From the NCBI RefSeq assembly GCF_002104765.1, contig NZ_NCXM01000021.1, positions 1-64,000 of the forward strand: a stretch of 64,000 bases of DNA, in the 5' to 3' direction. A model generated the notes under the pieces. It made no database searches, had not been told where the DNA came from, and saw only the letters and a program-made list of their open reading frames with translations. The stretch's first letter is position 1; each line of letters opens with the position of its first letter. The DNA comes from Mycolicibacterium vulneris (GTDB lineage Bacteria; Actinomycetota; Actinomycetes; Mycobacteriales; Mycobacteriaceae). Positions 17,736 through 26,252 of this stretch are shown here, in pieces. The position numbers and the translations under genes were made by a program.

Positions 17736-18026
17736 ATGACCGTTCCCAACAGCATGTCGAAAACCACCGCCGCCTTCTTCGTTCAGGCCGCCGTCGCGTT
17801 CGCGATCAGCTTCGTGGCCGCACTCGGCGGGATCTACTTCCTCCCGCTTGACCCGTGGCCACGATTGTTCCTCGGCGTCACCTTCCTATTCCTGGTGTCG
17901 AGCGCGTTCACCCTGGCCAAGGTGATCCGTGACCAGCAGGAGGCCGCCACCGTGCGGGTACGACTCGACGAGGCCCGCATCGAACGGCTGCTCGCCGATT
18001 ACGACCCGCTCAACGCCGCGAACTGA
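17736..18026 (+). CDS. YiaA/YiaB-family two-helix inner membrane protein
   Basis: A 96-residue protein with two membrane helices (about residues 12-35 and 42-62) separated by YFLPLDPW, then a soluble tail with AKVIRDQQEA and an acidic end. This pattern matches the YiaA/B two-helix domain family of actinobacteria. Function unknown. The stop codon overlaps a perfect 18-bp palindrome (18023-18040). Confidence 0.8.
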   Translation: MTVPNSMSKTTAAFFVQAAVAFAISFVAALGGIYFLPLDPWPRLFLGVTFLFLVSSAFTLAKVIRDQQEAATVRVRLDEARIERLLADYDPLNAAN

Positions 18027-18040
18027 GTAGTACTACTCAG
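18023..18040. promoter_or_regulatory. Perfect 18-bp palindrome (operator-like)
   Basis: CTGAGTAGTACTACTCAG reads identically on both strands. It covers the stop codon of the YiaAB gene and lies 115 bases upstream of the acyltransferase start. With no loop it is a poor terminator but a good dimeric-protein site. The half-site CTGAGTAGT recurs at 17683-17691. Binding protein unknown. Confidence 0.45.
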
Positions 18041-18154
18041 CCTCAACGCGTAGAAGCGCGCAGGTCCACGCCCGTGCCATCGGCGATGCTTCTCTCATCG
18101 CATGACTGCCTCTCCACCACAACGCATCCGCATCTACAGAAGGGCTTCGCTCTT

Positions 18155-19471
18155 ATGACAACTCTTGTGAGATTTCCCGACGTCGCCGAGGTGGCCGCGA
18201 GCACGCCGGCCGACCGCGATCGCGTCCTGGACGTCATCCGGATCACTTCCCTGGTCGGCGTGGTGCTCGGTCATACCGTGATGGCGGCCAGCATCATTCG
18301 CGACCACGTCTTGATCTGGGACAACCTGCTTACCACCTCGGTGCTGTTCCAGGCGATGACGTGGCTGCTGCAGATCATGCCGCTGTTCTTCTTCGCCGGT
18401 GCGGCGGCCTGCGTGTCCTCCTGGGTACCCGGGACCAACTGGGGAGACTGGCTGATGAAGCGCTGCACCCGGCTGTTCCGGCCGGTGTTCTACTACCTTG
18501 CATTCTGGGCCGTCACACTGACGGTGCTGTATCGGGCGCTACCGCAACACATCTACGAGCCGATCGCCGGCGTCAGTACGCAGCTGCTCTGGTTCCTGGG
18601 GGCCTACGTCCTGGTGCTGGCCGCCATGCCCGTGCTGTACCGCATTACCACGGCGGGGCGCCTGGCCGCCGGTGTGGCCACGGTCTACGGGGCGATCGTG
18701 CTGATCGACGTGATCCGGTTGCACTGGCCGGCGATGATGCCGCTAGGTTACCTCAACCTGGCCGTCTGGCTCATTCCCGCCATGTTCGGCGTGGCTTACC
18801 GTCGTGGGCTGCTCGACGGCCGCGCCGCGCTCGCCGTCGCCGCCGCCTTCTTCGCCGTGGATGTCGCCCTGGTGCACTGGGGTCCGTATCAGATCAGCAT
18901 GGTCGGCACCGGTGACCACCACCTGTCCAACACCAGCCCGCCGTCCCTGCTGCTGGCCGGGCACGCAATCATCCCGAGCGCGTTGGCGATCGCGGCCGCA
19001 CCGGCGATCGCGCGCTGGGCACAGCGGCCGCGGGTGTGGTGGTGGACCGCCATCGGCAACTCCGGCGCGATGACCCTGTACCTGTGGCACATGCCGGTAC
19101 TGTTGGGCGTGCACCTGGTCTTCGATTACCTTGGCTGCCCGCGCTTTCCGGGCGCGCCGGATTTCCTTGCCGTCAGCCTCGCGCAGCTGCTCCTCGTGGC
19201 CGTCGCGGTGGCGGTGCTGTTCGTCGCGCTGCGGCCGCTGGAGAACAATCCGCTGTCCGGTTGGGATGGCGCGCCCGCGGTGACGTCGCGCGGGTGGGGT
19301 GCGGCCGTCGGTACCCTGCTGTGCGTGGCCGGCGTGGCGCTGCTCGCCGCGATCCGCTGGGGGCTCAAGGACGATGGGCTGGTGTGCATGGCCGTGGTGG
19401 TGACCGCACTGGTGGCCGCGCGGATCGTGGCTCAGCACAACGGCAAAGTCCCGGCGCGGCTGACGCGGTAG
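18155..19471 (+). CDS. Membrane acyltransferase (acyltransferase-3/OafA-type)
   Basis: A 438-residue integral membrane protein with about 10-11 helices. The N-terminus RDRVLDVIRITSLVGVVLGH contains the R and H typical of acyltransferase-3 proteins, and AMTLYLWHMPV near the end is the conserved late motif of the family. Such enzymes transfer acetyl or short acyl groups to sugars, lipids or peptides at the cytoplasmic membrane. ATG 18155 is chosen over an upstream in-frame ATG at 18074. A small hairpin (GCGATG 18083-18088, CATCGC 18096-18101) lies in its leader. Acceptor unknown. Confidence 0.83.
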   Translation: MTTLVRFPDVAEVAASTPADRDRVLDVIRITSLVGVVLGHTVMAASIIRDHVLIWDNLLTTSVLFQAMTWLLQIMPLFFFAGAAACVSSWVPGTNWGDWLMKRCTRLFRPVFYYLAFWAVTLTVLYRALPQHIYEPIAGVSTQLLWFLGAYVLVLAAMPVLYRITTAGRLAAGVATVYGAIVLIDVIRLHWPAMMPLGYLNLAVWLIPAMFGVAYRRGLLDGRAALAVAAAFFAVDVALVHWGPYQISMVGTGDHHLSNTSPPSLLLAGHAIIPSALAIAAAPAIARWAQRPRVWWWTAIGNSGAMTLYLWHMPVLLGVHLVFDYLGCPRFPGAPDFLAVSLAQLLLVAVAVAVLFVALRPLENNPLSGWDGAPAVTSRGWGAAVGTLLCVAGVALLAAIRWGLKDDGLVCMAVVVTALVAARIVAQHNGKVPARLTR

Positions 19472-19485
19472 CCGCGGGATCTGTT

Positions 19486-19524
19486 GGCCCGCGGGGCAAG
19501 GGCTATCCGCCCGCCCCGCGGGTC
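19486..19524. terminator. Hairpin between convergent acyltransferase and response-regulator genes
   Basis: Arms 19486-19497 and 19513-19524 pair at 11 of 12 positions (GC-rich) around a 15-nt loop. It lies just after the acyltransferase stop and touches the regulator stop codon. No T-tract follows, as is common for mycobacterial terminators. Confidence 0.45.
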
Positions 19525-20188
19525 ACGGGTCTCCGTCGAGACCGTGCTCGATGGCGTAACGGGCCAGTTCCACCCGGTTGGCGACCTGGAGCTTGCGAAA
19601 CGTCGCCTGCACGTGGTTTTCCACCGTGCGGTGGCTCAACGAGAGCCTCTCGGCGATCTGCTTGGCGGACAGGCCTTTTGCGACATAACGCAACACCTCC
19701 GTCTCGCGATCGGTGAGGCTGGGACGGGCTGGGCCGTCGTCCTTGCTCTGCGCGATGCGCCGGTATTCGCCCAGCACCAGACCGGCCAGGCTCGGGGTGA
19801 ACACGGCGCGCCCGGCCGCGGTGGCCGTCACCGCCTGTGCCAGTTCGGCTTTCGAGGCGCTCTTGACCAAATACCCCGTGGCGCCAGCCTTGACCGCCTC
19901 CAGGACGTCTTCGCGTTCGTCGGAGGCGGACAGCACCAACACCCGCGACGAGGGCGAGACCGCCAGCACCGCGGCGGTTGCCTGGGCACCGTCGCCGTCG
20001 GTTAGCTGCATGTCCATCACCACCACGTCGGGCTTGACCACGCCCGCCCGCCGCTGGGCGGCGGCCACACCGTCGGCGGTGGCGACCACGGTGAACCCGC
20101 CCTCAGCCAGGTCGCGAGCGACCGCGTCACGCCAGATCGGGTGGTCGTCGACCACCATCACCGTCGTCGGCGTCGCGTCACCCGTCAT
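19523..20188 (-). CDS. NarL/FixJ-type response regulator
   Basis: A 221-residue regulator. The receiver domain has the DD acidic pair at the first strand (VVDDH), the phosphoacceptor in VVMDMQL and lysine in YLVKSA. The C-terminal LuxR-type helix-turn-helix begins at LTDRETEVLRYVAKGLS and contains HRTVENHVQ. A GGGAGGGG ribosome site precedes ATG 20188. The start overlaps the 3' end of the sensor kinase gene by 11 bases, indicating one operon and cognate signalling. Confidence 0.93.
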   Translation of the reverse strand: MTGDATPTTVMVVDDHPIWRDAVARDLAEGGFTVVATADGVAAAQRRAGVVKPDVVVMDMQLTDGDGAQATAAVLAVSPSSRVLVLSASDEREDVLEAVKAGATGYLVKSASKAELAQAVTATAAGRAVFTPSLAGLVLGEYRRIAQSKDDGPARPSLTDRETEVLRYVAKGLSAKQIAERLSLSHRTVENHVQATFRKLQVANRVELARYAIEHGLDGDP

Positions 20189-21326
20189 GGCGCCCCTCCC
20201 GGCGGGGCACGCACAGCTCCCACTCGGTGCCGTCCCCCGGCTCGCTGTGCAATTCGGCACTGCCGCCCAACGACGTCAACCGTCCTACGATCGATTGGGA
20301 GATGCCAAGGCGCCCCTGACGCGTCGCTTCCTCGAGCCGGCCGGTGGCAATCCCGACGCCGTCGTCGCGGACGCTGACCAGAACGGAATCGCCGAGGTCC
20401 TCGACGAGTACGAACGCGTGCGCATCCGGGCCGGCGTGGGCGACCACGTTGTCCAGCGCATTGCCCACCGCGGCGTCGAGTTCGGTTGCCGCCCAACGTC
20501 CCAACGGCACCGGGGTCCCGGGCAGGCTGATCGACACCTGATCGGATTCCCGGCACCGCAGCAGCGTGCGCAGGTCGACCGTTGCGCCGTCGGCGTCCTG
20601 ATCGATGACCGTGCACGCCAGCCAGCGCCGCAGCGCGCGTTCCTGCTCGCTTGCCAGGTCGGCGAGTTGGGCTGTGGCGCCGCCGATCTCGTGCCCCTTC
20701 TTGGCGACCAGTGCCAATACCTGGATGGCTCCGTCGTGGACCTGGCGGGACAGCCTGTCGCGTTCTTGCACCGCCGCCGTCAACTGGGCCGCGCGTTGCA
20801 GCTCGTCGTGGACGCGCCGCGCGGTCTGCGCGGCCATCCCGATGGCCATGCCGATCGCCAGTTCGATGATGACGGTGGCGTTGTGCCCGAGGTTGAGCGC
20901 GAAATAGTCCTTGACGGCGAAATTGGTGGCCATCACCGCCAAGCCCGTCAGCATGCCGCCCGCGGGGCCGAACTGTATAGCGGCCGAAATCGTGGGATTG
21001 CTGGCCCACAACGTCGTCGGCCAGGTCTGGTTGTCGGCCGCCCAGTGCGGGCTCGCGACGAGGTTGTTCGACCACATCAGCAAGACGACGATCACGAGCT
21101 CGGCGAGCACCCACGCCGGTTTGCGGCCGAAGCCCCGCAGATAGGCGAACGCGCAGGCCGCGCTCCAGCCGATCAGCCCGGCAAAAAGCACCCAACCCAG
21201 CACGGGCCGAACCAGATCCGCGTTGATTGCGATCTGAAAGCCGGTGGCGTAGATGCAGCTCAGCAAGCGGAACACTTGCGCCGCGCGCCACAGCGGCGTG
21301 GTGGGATCGGGGCCGTGATTCGCCAT
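20178..21326 (-). CDS. Membrane sensor histidine kinase (MacS/NarS-like)
   Basis: A 382-residue kinase. About six membrane helices fill residues 20-180, then an H-box RLSRQVHDGAIQVLALVAKK with the phosphorylatable histidine, and an ATPase domain with GNALDNVVAHA (N box) and DDGVGI (G1 box). The N-terminus (WRAAQVFRLL, GFQIAIN) recalls the M. tuberculosis NarS/Rv0845 and MacS group. ATG 21326 (MANHG) is taken as the start; upstream in-frame codons to 21383 are possible. It is transcribed divergently from the nitroreductase. Signal unknown. Confidence 0.9.
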   Translation of the reverse strand: MANHGPDPTTPLWRAAQVFRLLSCIYATGFQIAINADLVRPVLGWVLFAGLIGWSAACAFAYLRGFGRKPAWVLAELVIVVLLMWSNNLVASPHWAADNQTWPTTLWASNPTISAAIQFGPAGGMLTGLAVMATNFAVKDYFALNLGHNATVIIELAIGMAIGMAAQTARRVHDELQRAAQLTAAVQERDRLSRQVHDGAIQVLALVAKKGHEIGGATAQLADLASEQERALRRWLACTVIDQDADGATVDLRTLLRCRESDQVSISLPGTPVPLGRWAATELDAAVGNALDNVVAHAGPDAHAFVLVEDLGDSVLVSVRDDGVGIATGRLEEATRQGRLGISQSIVGRLTSLGGSAELHSEPGDGTEWELCVPRREGRHDG

Positions 21327-21479
21327 CGTGGTCAGCATAAAGGCGGATGGCCCCGCGGCGGACCGGCCACGGATATTGGTCAAAAGTCCTTTGAGCTAGA
21401 GCCGTCGTGCCCTCGCGGGGCCGCCGAGAATGCGTGATCGTGGATACCGGCAAGGCGCTAGGCGAGAGGGGGACCCGAT

Positions 21480-22454
21480 ATGGACACCCGATTTCCGGAC
21501 GCCGGAACGATCCGGACGGCCCTGACTTTGGCATCGCGCGCCCCGTCGGTGCACAACACCCAACCGTGGCGGTGGCGCGTCGACGCGACGAGCCTGCAGC
21601 TGTACGCCGATCCCGGTCGTCAATTGCCCAACACCGACCCCGAGGGCCGCGACTTGATCCTGAGTTGCGGCACGGCGCTGCATCACTGCGTTGCGGCGTT
21701 CGCGGCGGTGGGATGGCGATCTCGGGTGAGCCGGCTGCCGGACGCCGACGACCCCACCCACCTCGCCACGATCGAGCTCTCCCCTCAGGTCGCCGATTAC
21801 GTCGACATCGCGCTGGCGGCCGCCATCCCGCGCCGGCGCACCGATCGCCGCCACTACAGCTCCTGGCCGGTGCCCATGGGTGATATCGCCCTGATGGCGG
21901 CGCGCGCCGCCCGCACCGGCGTCACGCTATGCCAGGTGGAAGACATCAACAGGTTGCACGAAATCGTCGCCGAATCCGTCCGCGATCACCTGACCCAGCA
22001 CTATCTCGCCGAGCTCACTGAGTGGAGCGGGCGCTACTTCTCAGTCGCGGGCGTTCCCGCCCGCAATACGCCGATATCCGATCCGGACGCCAAGATCCCG
22101 AGTCGCCTCTTCGCCGGCGCGGTCCTGCCGATGGCACCGGATTCGTCCCCGGCCGACGACAACGCCGTTGTGCTCGCGCTCGGCACCCGCCACGACGACC
22201 GGCTGGCGCAGTTGCGTGCCGGGGAAGCCACCAGCGTCGCGCTGCTCACCGCGACGTCGACGGGCCTGGCCAGTTGCCCGGTCACCGAACCCCTGGAGAT
22301 GGCCGCAACCCGCGAAGAGGTCCGCTCCGACATCTTCGGCGACAACAACTACCCGCAGATGCTGCTTCGGGTGGGCTGGGCGCCGATCAACGCCGACCCG
22401 CTGCCGGCGACGCCGCGACGCGACCTCGGCGACTTCGTCGAGTGGGCGAACTGA
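21480..22454 (+). CDS. Acg/Rv3131-type nitroreductase-family protein
   Basis: A 324-residue protein strongly resembling Rv3131 and its paralogs Rv2032 (Acg) and Rv3127 of the DosR regulon: RAPSVHNTQPWRWRVD near the N-terminus, CGTALHHCV, IPRRRTDRR, and MLLRVGWAPINADPLP near the end. The fold is a fused, degenerate pair of flavin nitroreductase halves; the family may store or bind flavin rather than reduce nitro compounds. A GAGAGGGGG site precedes ATG 21480. Rv3131 sits beside dosS-dosR in M. tuberculosis; here the same gene lies beside devR-devS but in a rearranged order. DosR control is expected from family and context. Confidence 0.92.
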   Translation: MDTRFPDAGTIRTALTLASRAPSVHNTQPWRWRVDATSLQLYADPGRQLPNTDPEGRDLILSCGTALHHCVAAFAAVGWRSRVSRLPDADDPTHLATIELSPQVADYVDIALAAAIPRRRTDRRHYSSWPVPMGDIALMAARAARTGVTLCQVEDINRLHEIVAESVRDHLTQHYLAELTEWSGRYFSVAGVPARNTPISDPDAKIPSRLFAGAVLPMAPDSSPADDNAVVLALGTRHDDRLAQLRAGEATSVALLTATSTGLASCPVTEPLEMAATREEVRSDIFGDNNYPQMLLRVGWAPINADPLPATPRRDLGDFVEWAN

Positions 22455-22463
22455 TCGCGGGCG

Positions 22464-22880
22464 CTAAACGTCATCCGGCGGTGACCCGAACTGAAACCGG
22501 CGGCCGGTGATGCTCTGGGGAACGATGCGTACATAGTGCGTCTTTTCCGGCCTGGTCCACGGCAACACCTGCGCGCGCTCGGCCTCCTCGAGTTCCTCGG
22601 GCGTGCGCAGCGACCGCGCGGTGCCGCGGACGATCACGCTCCAGGCCTCGGCGACGTTGTGGTCGTCGACCTCGAAGAGCACCCGATTGTTGATCGCGGA
22701 GCTGACCAGCTTGGTTCCCGCCGCGGTGCGGAACAGCACGGTCCGGCGCTGGACGACGTAGTTGACCGGGAAGATGTCGGGCTGACCGTCGGCGTAGGTG
22801 ACCAGCCGGCCCAGCGCCAGGCTGCCGAGGAGCTCCCAGCACTCGTGCACCGGCAGGATGGTGACTCCGTCATCGGTCAT
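22464..22880 (-). CDS. Pyridoxamine-phosphate-oxidase-like split-barrel flavoprotein (Rv3129-like)
   Basis: A 138-residue split-barrel protein. LGRLVTYADGQPDIFPVNYV and LFRTAAGTKL are the flavin- or F420-binding strands, with ITGRRFQFG at the end. It resembles Rv3129, a DosR-regulon member, though longer at the N-terminus. It may bind FMN or F420 and reduce a small molecule. ATG 22880 has AAGGA upstream. It diverges from devR across the 22881-23099 region with DosR-box-like sites and converges with the nitroreductase (9-base gap). Confidence 0.85.
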   Translation of the reverse strand: MTDDGVTILPVHECWELLGSLALGRLVTYADGQPDIFPVNYVVQRRTVLFRTAAGTKLVSSAINNRVLFEVDDHNVAEAWSVIVRGTARSLRTPEELEEAERAQVLPWTRPEKTHYVRIVPQSITGRRFQFGSPPDDV

Positions 22881-22959
22881 CGAGATTCCTTCCCGCGAAC
22901 GCGACCGGCGCCCGCAATAGGACACTGCCGCAAGGCTATTGACGCGCCGCCCGCCAGAG

Positions 22960-23001
22960 CATCGGCCGAAGGTCCTCAGCCGTGGGGACCAAAGTCGTTG
23001 A
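22960..23001. promoter_or_regulatory. Tandem DosR-box-like sites in the devR / flavoprotein divergent promoter
   Basis: Compared with the known 20-bp DosR consensus TTSGGGACTWWAGTCCCSAA, 22982-23001 (GTGGGGACCAAAGTCGTTGA) matches 14 of 20 positions. A second, weaker site in reverse orientation covers about 22960-22979 (core GGACCTTCGGCC read on the minus strand). The sites are about 22 bp centre to centre, about two turns, a spacing seen in strongly induced DosR promoters. They lie roughly 100 bp from both start codons, consistent with autoregulation of devRS and control of the flavoprotein. Confidence 0.5.
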
Positions 23002-23099
23002 ACCCGTTGCTTCCCGATGGTTCCCGTCGAGAATATGGGATATTGGTCTGGTCTGTCGCAAATCTTTCCAGTTGCGAGACCGGCAGGAAAGGGCCCGCC

Positions 23100-23768
23100 A
23101 TGGTCAAGGTGTTCCTGGTCGACGACCACGAAGTGGTCCGCCGCGGTCTTTCCGATCTGCTCGCTTCCGACCCCGATCTGCAGATCGTCGGCGAGGCGGG
23201 CACGGTGGCGGAGGCGAAAGCCCGGATACCGGCGTTGCAACCCGACGTGGCCGTGCTCGACGTACGCCTGCCCGATGGCAATGGCATCGAACTGTGCCGC
23301 GACCTGGTATCGGATCATCCCGACCTGCGCTGCCTGATGTTGACGCCGTTCACCTCCGACGAGGCGATGCTCGAGGCGATCCTGGCCGGTGCCAGCGGGT
23401 TCGTCGTCAAGGACATCAAGGGCATGGCGCTGGCGCACGCGATCAAAGAGGTGGGCGCGGGTAAGTCGCTGCTGGACAACCGGGCGGCCGCGGCGCTGAT
23501 GGCGAAGCTGCGCGGCACGACCACGCGCGAGGACCCGCTGTCCGGACTGACCGAGCAGGAACGCACGCTGCTCGGACTGCTCAGCGAGGGATTGACCAAC
23601 CGGCAGATCGCCGCGCGGATGTTCCTCGCGGAGAAGACGGTGAAGAATTACGTGTCGCGGTTGTTGGCCAAACTCGGCATGGAACGCCGCACCCAGGCGG
23701 CGGTGTTCGCGTCGAAACTCAATCAGCGGTCGGGCCCACCGTCGACGCCACCGGACTGGTCTGGGTGA
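23100..23768 (+). CDS. devR: DevR/DosR-type dormancy response regulator
   Basis: A 222-residue regulator nearly collinear with M. tuberculosis DosR (217 residues): identical opening MVKVFLVDDHEVVRRG, phosphoacceptor Asp54 in VLDVRLPDG, Thr82, Lys104, and the DNA-binding helices FLAEKTVKNYVSRLLAKLGM. Family knowledge: DosR activates a hypoxia, nitric oxide and CO regulon. A difference is P83-F84 following Thr82 where DosR has Ser-Tyr, close to the phosphorylation switch. The stop overlaps the devS start by 4 bases (GTGA). The upstream region has DosR-box-like sites. Whether this is the sole DosR or a second copy cannot be judged from this window. Confidence 0.93.
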   Translation: MVKVFLVDDHEVVRRGLSDLLASDPDLQIVGEAGTVAEAKARIPALQPDVAVLDVRLPDGNGIELCRDLVSDHPDLRCLMLTPFTSDEAMLEAILAGASGFVVKDIKGMALAHAIKEVGAGKSLLDNRAAAALMAKLRGTTTREDPLSGLTEQERTLLGLLSEGLTNRQIAARMFLAEKTVKNYVSRLLAKLGMERRTQAAVFASKLNQRSGPPSTPPDWSG

Positions 23769-25477
23769 CCGGCGGCGAAAAGGGCTCGGCGTTCGCCGGA
23801 CTCGGACAGCGCGGGCTGGTCAGCAAGATGCACGCCCAGCTGAACGAGCTGCTGACCGCGCGCGATCAGATGGAGCAATTGCTGCGGATGATCGTGGAGA
23901 TCGGTGCGGGCCTCGACCTCGACGCCACGCTGCACCGGATCATCAGCGCGGCAAGGGAATTGACCTCCGCCCCGTACGGTGCGCTGGCGATCCGCGGTCG
24001 CGACGGCAACTTGATGTCGTTCGTCCACGAGGGCATGGACGCCGAGACGGTTCGGCGCATCGGGCACCTGCCGGTCGGCAAGGGTCTGTTGAGTTTGTCG
24101 CTGCTGGATACGCCCGCGCTGCGGATGGACGACCTGACCACGCACCACGCCGCGGTCGGATTTCCCGAACACCATCCGCCGATGCGCGCCTTCCTCGCTG
24201 TTCCGATCACCATCCGCGGCACCGTGTTTGGGAATCTGTACCTCACCCACGTCGATCCGGCGCGGGTGTTCTCCGAGTCCGACGAGGTTGCCGCGCGCGC
24301 GTTGGCGTTCGCGGCCGCCGTCGCCATCGACAACGCGCAGGTCTTCGAACGCGAACGGACATCGGTGAAGTGGATCGAAGCCAGCCGCGAGATCACCACC
24401 GCGCTGCTGTCGCGACCCGAACCCCACCGGCGTCCCTTGCAACTGATCGCCGAGTGCGCGCGCGTATTGACCGACGCCGAACAGGCCATTGTGCTGGTGC
24501 CTGCCGACGCCGATGCACCCGACGACGAGGTCGACACGCTGGTGGTCTCGGCCGCGGTGGGGATACACGCCTCCGATGTGCTCGGTCAGCGAGTCCCGGT
24601 GGACGGGTCCACCAGTGGCGCGGTGTTCAAGTCCGGCGAACCGCTGATCACCGAGGAGTTGCGGTACCCGATCCAGTCCTTCACCGACGTCGGGCAGCGG
24701 CCGGCGATCCTGATGCCGCTGTGCGCCCGCGACGAGGTCGTCGGCGTGATCGCCATCGCCCGCGGCGCCGAGCAGCCGCCATTCGACGAGAGCTATCTGG
24801 ACCTGGTCAGCGATTTCGCCACGCACGCCGCGATAGCGCTGGCGCTCACGTCGGCGCGGGAGGACGCGCGGCAGCTGACCATTCTGGCGGAGCGTGAACG
24901 CATCGCGCACGACCTGCACGACCACGTCATCCAGCGGCTTTTCGCGGCCGGCATGAATCTGCAGGGCACGCTGGCCAGGGCGCGCTCGCCGGAGGTGGCC
25001 GACCGGCTCAATCGCACGCTCGACGACCTGCAGACCATCATCGAGGAAATCCGCACCACGATCTTCGCGCTCAAATCGCCGCTGGCCGCCAGCGGCGATT
25101 TCCGGCAGCGCATCCAGCGGGTGGTCGCCGACCTGACCGAAAACCGTGATCTCGTCACGACCGTGCGCCTGGACGGGCCGATGACCGCCGTCGGCGCCGA
25201 GCTCGCCGACCATGCCGAAGCGGTCACCACCGAGGCTGTGAGCAATGCCCTGCGTCATTCGGGAGCGTCGCGGCTGACCGTCGAGATCAGCGTCGCGGAT
25301 ATGTTCATTCTCAACGTGATTGACGACGGATGCGGCCTCCCGGCCGGCAACGCGCGGCAGAGCGGCCTGGCGAATATGAAGCGGCGCGCCGAGCAACTCG
25401 GCGGCACCTGTGAGATCACCAGCCCGCCCGAGGGTGGCACCCGGGTGCACTGGGTCGCCCCCCTGATCGACCACTGA
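23765..25477 (+). CDS. devS: DevS/DosS-type GAF sensor histidine kinase
   Basis: A 570-residue soluble kinase with two GAF domains (about 45-195 and 210-365), an H-box AHDLHDHVIQRLF (His385) and an ATPase domain with EAVSNALRHS and DDGCGL. In GAF-A the FPEHHPPM motif at 133-140 places a His-His pair where DosS and DosT bind heme, and Tyr159 (GNLYL) matches the distal tyrosine, so heme-based O2/NO/CO sensing is likely. The GTG start overlaps the devR stop (GTGA), so translation is coupled. It ends 28 bases before a convergent PAS-ANTAR gene. Confidence 0.92.
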   Translation: MTGGEKGSAFAGLGQRGLVSKMHAQLNELLTARDQMEQLLRMIVEIGAGLDLDATLHRIISAARELTSAPYGALAIRGRDGNLMSFVHEGMDAETVRRIGHLPVGKGLLSLSLLDTPALRMDDLTTHHAAVGFPEHHPPMRAFLAVPITIRGTVFGNLYLTHVDPARVFSESDEVAARALAFAAAVAIDNAQVFERERTSVKWIEASREITTALLSRPEPHRRPLQLIAECARVLTDAEQAIVLVPADADAPDDEVDTLVVSAAVGIHASDVLGQRVPVDGSTSGAVFKSGEPLITEELRYPIQSFTDVGQRPAILMPLCARDEVVGVIAIARGAEQPPFDESYLDLVSDFATHAAIALALTSAREDARQLTILAERERIAHDLHDHVIQRLFAAGMNLQGTLARARSPEVADRLNRTLDDLQTIIEEIRTTIFALKSPLAASGDFRQRIQRVVADLTENRDLVTTVRLDGPMTAVGAELADHAEAVTTEAVSNALRHSGASRLTVEISVADMFILNVIDDGCGLPAGNARQSGLANMKRRAEQLGGTCEITSPPEGGTRVHWVAPLIDH

Positions 25478-25505
25478 GGGCGAAAGACTTTGGCCTGCAG
25501 GTGGT

Positions 25506-26189
25506 TTACTCGTGACCGTTCGTGGAGCGGACGCGCTGGTGCGCCGTCAGCATCAGGTGGTCGAAGTCGGACTGCGTGCTCAGCGGCAGGCCGGCGCGGC
25601 GAAAGTCTTCGGCGATCTGCTCGGCCAGCGGCCGCAACTTGATATTCGCTTCCTGGGACAGCCACTTGAGCAACTCGAAGGCCGCGCGTTCGCCGATGCC
25701 GTAGATCAGCATCAGCATGCCCTTGGCTTGTTCGATGCCCGCGCGATTCTCGCTGATCTCAGCGAGTTTCGCGCTCATCTCGTCCTCGCGCATGCGCTCG
25801 TGGGGGCCGGAGACGTCGATGTAGAACCCGTGCGTTCCGATCACGTCGCCGTCGTCGTCGAAGATTCGGTCACCGACCACGACGACGTGGTGCACATTGC
25901 CCCGGGTATCGACGATGCGATGGCGCATGCTGAAAGCCTGGCGCGTGTCCACGATTTGCTCGATGGTGGCTGCGACGTGTCCGCGGTCCTCGGGATGCTT
26001 GTGTGACAGCACCAATTCGGTGGTCGGGGTGACGCTGCCGGGCTCGTACCCGTGCATGCGTTGCACCTGCTCCGACCATTCCCAGCGCTGGTCGGTGAAG
26101 TAGAACCGGAACCAGCCCGCCGGTTGCGCGGCGCCGCCGGCCAACGCCTGTTGCACGTCGGCTGTTTGGCCGTTGAGTTCCCATTTCAT
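25506..26189 (-). CDS. PAS-ANTAR regulator (probable RNA-binding antiterminator)
   Basis: A 227-residue protein. A PAS domain spans about residues 22-130 (WFRFYFTDQRWEWSEQVQRM, HPEDR), with PAC-type GNVHHVVVVGD. It is followed by a coiled stretch and an ANTAR domain (IEQAKGMLMLIYGI, AAFELLKWLSQE). ANTAR proteins bind paired RNA hairpins and prevent termination. ATG 26189 is taken; GTG-type extension to 26231 is possible. It sits between devRS and hsp18 on the same strand as hsp18. Ligand of the PAS domain unknown. Confidence 0.9.
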   Translation of the reverse strand: MKWELNGQTADVQQALAGGAAQPAGWFRFYFTDQRWEWSEQVQRMHGYEPGSVTPTTELVLSHKHPEDRGHVAATIEQIVDTRQAFSMRHRIVDTRGNVHHVVVVGDRIFDDDGDVIGTHGFYIDVSGPHERMREDEMSAKLAEISENRAGIEQAKGMLMLIYGIGERAAFELLKWLSQEANIKLRPLAEQIAEDFRRAGLPLSTQSDFDHLMLTAHQRVRSTNGHE

Positions 26190-26252
26190 GGTGTATCCGG
26201 TCTCCGTGACACGGGGGCGAGACGTTCGCACCGGTGGCCTGGGGCCGGCGGC

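Noticed and set aside
21374..21393. DosR-box-like sequence upstream of the nitroreductase
   Set aside because: Only the GTCAAAAGTCC core is suggestive, about 11 of 20 positions match, so it is not listed as a feature, although the gene family is usually DosR-controlled.
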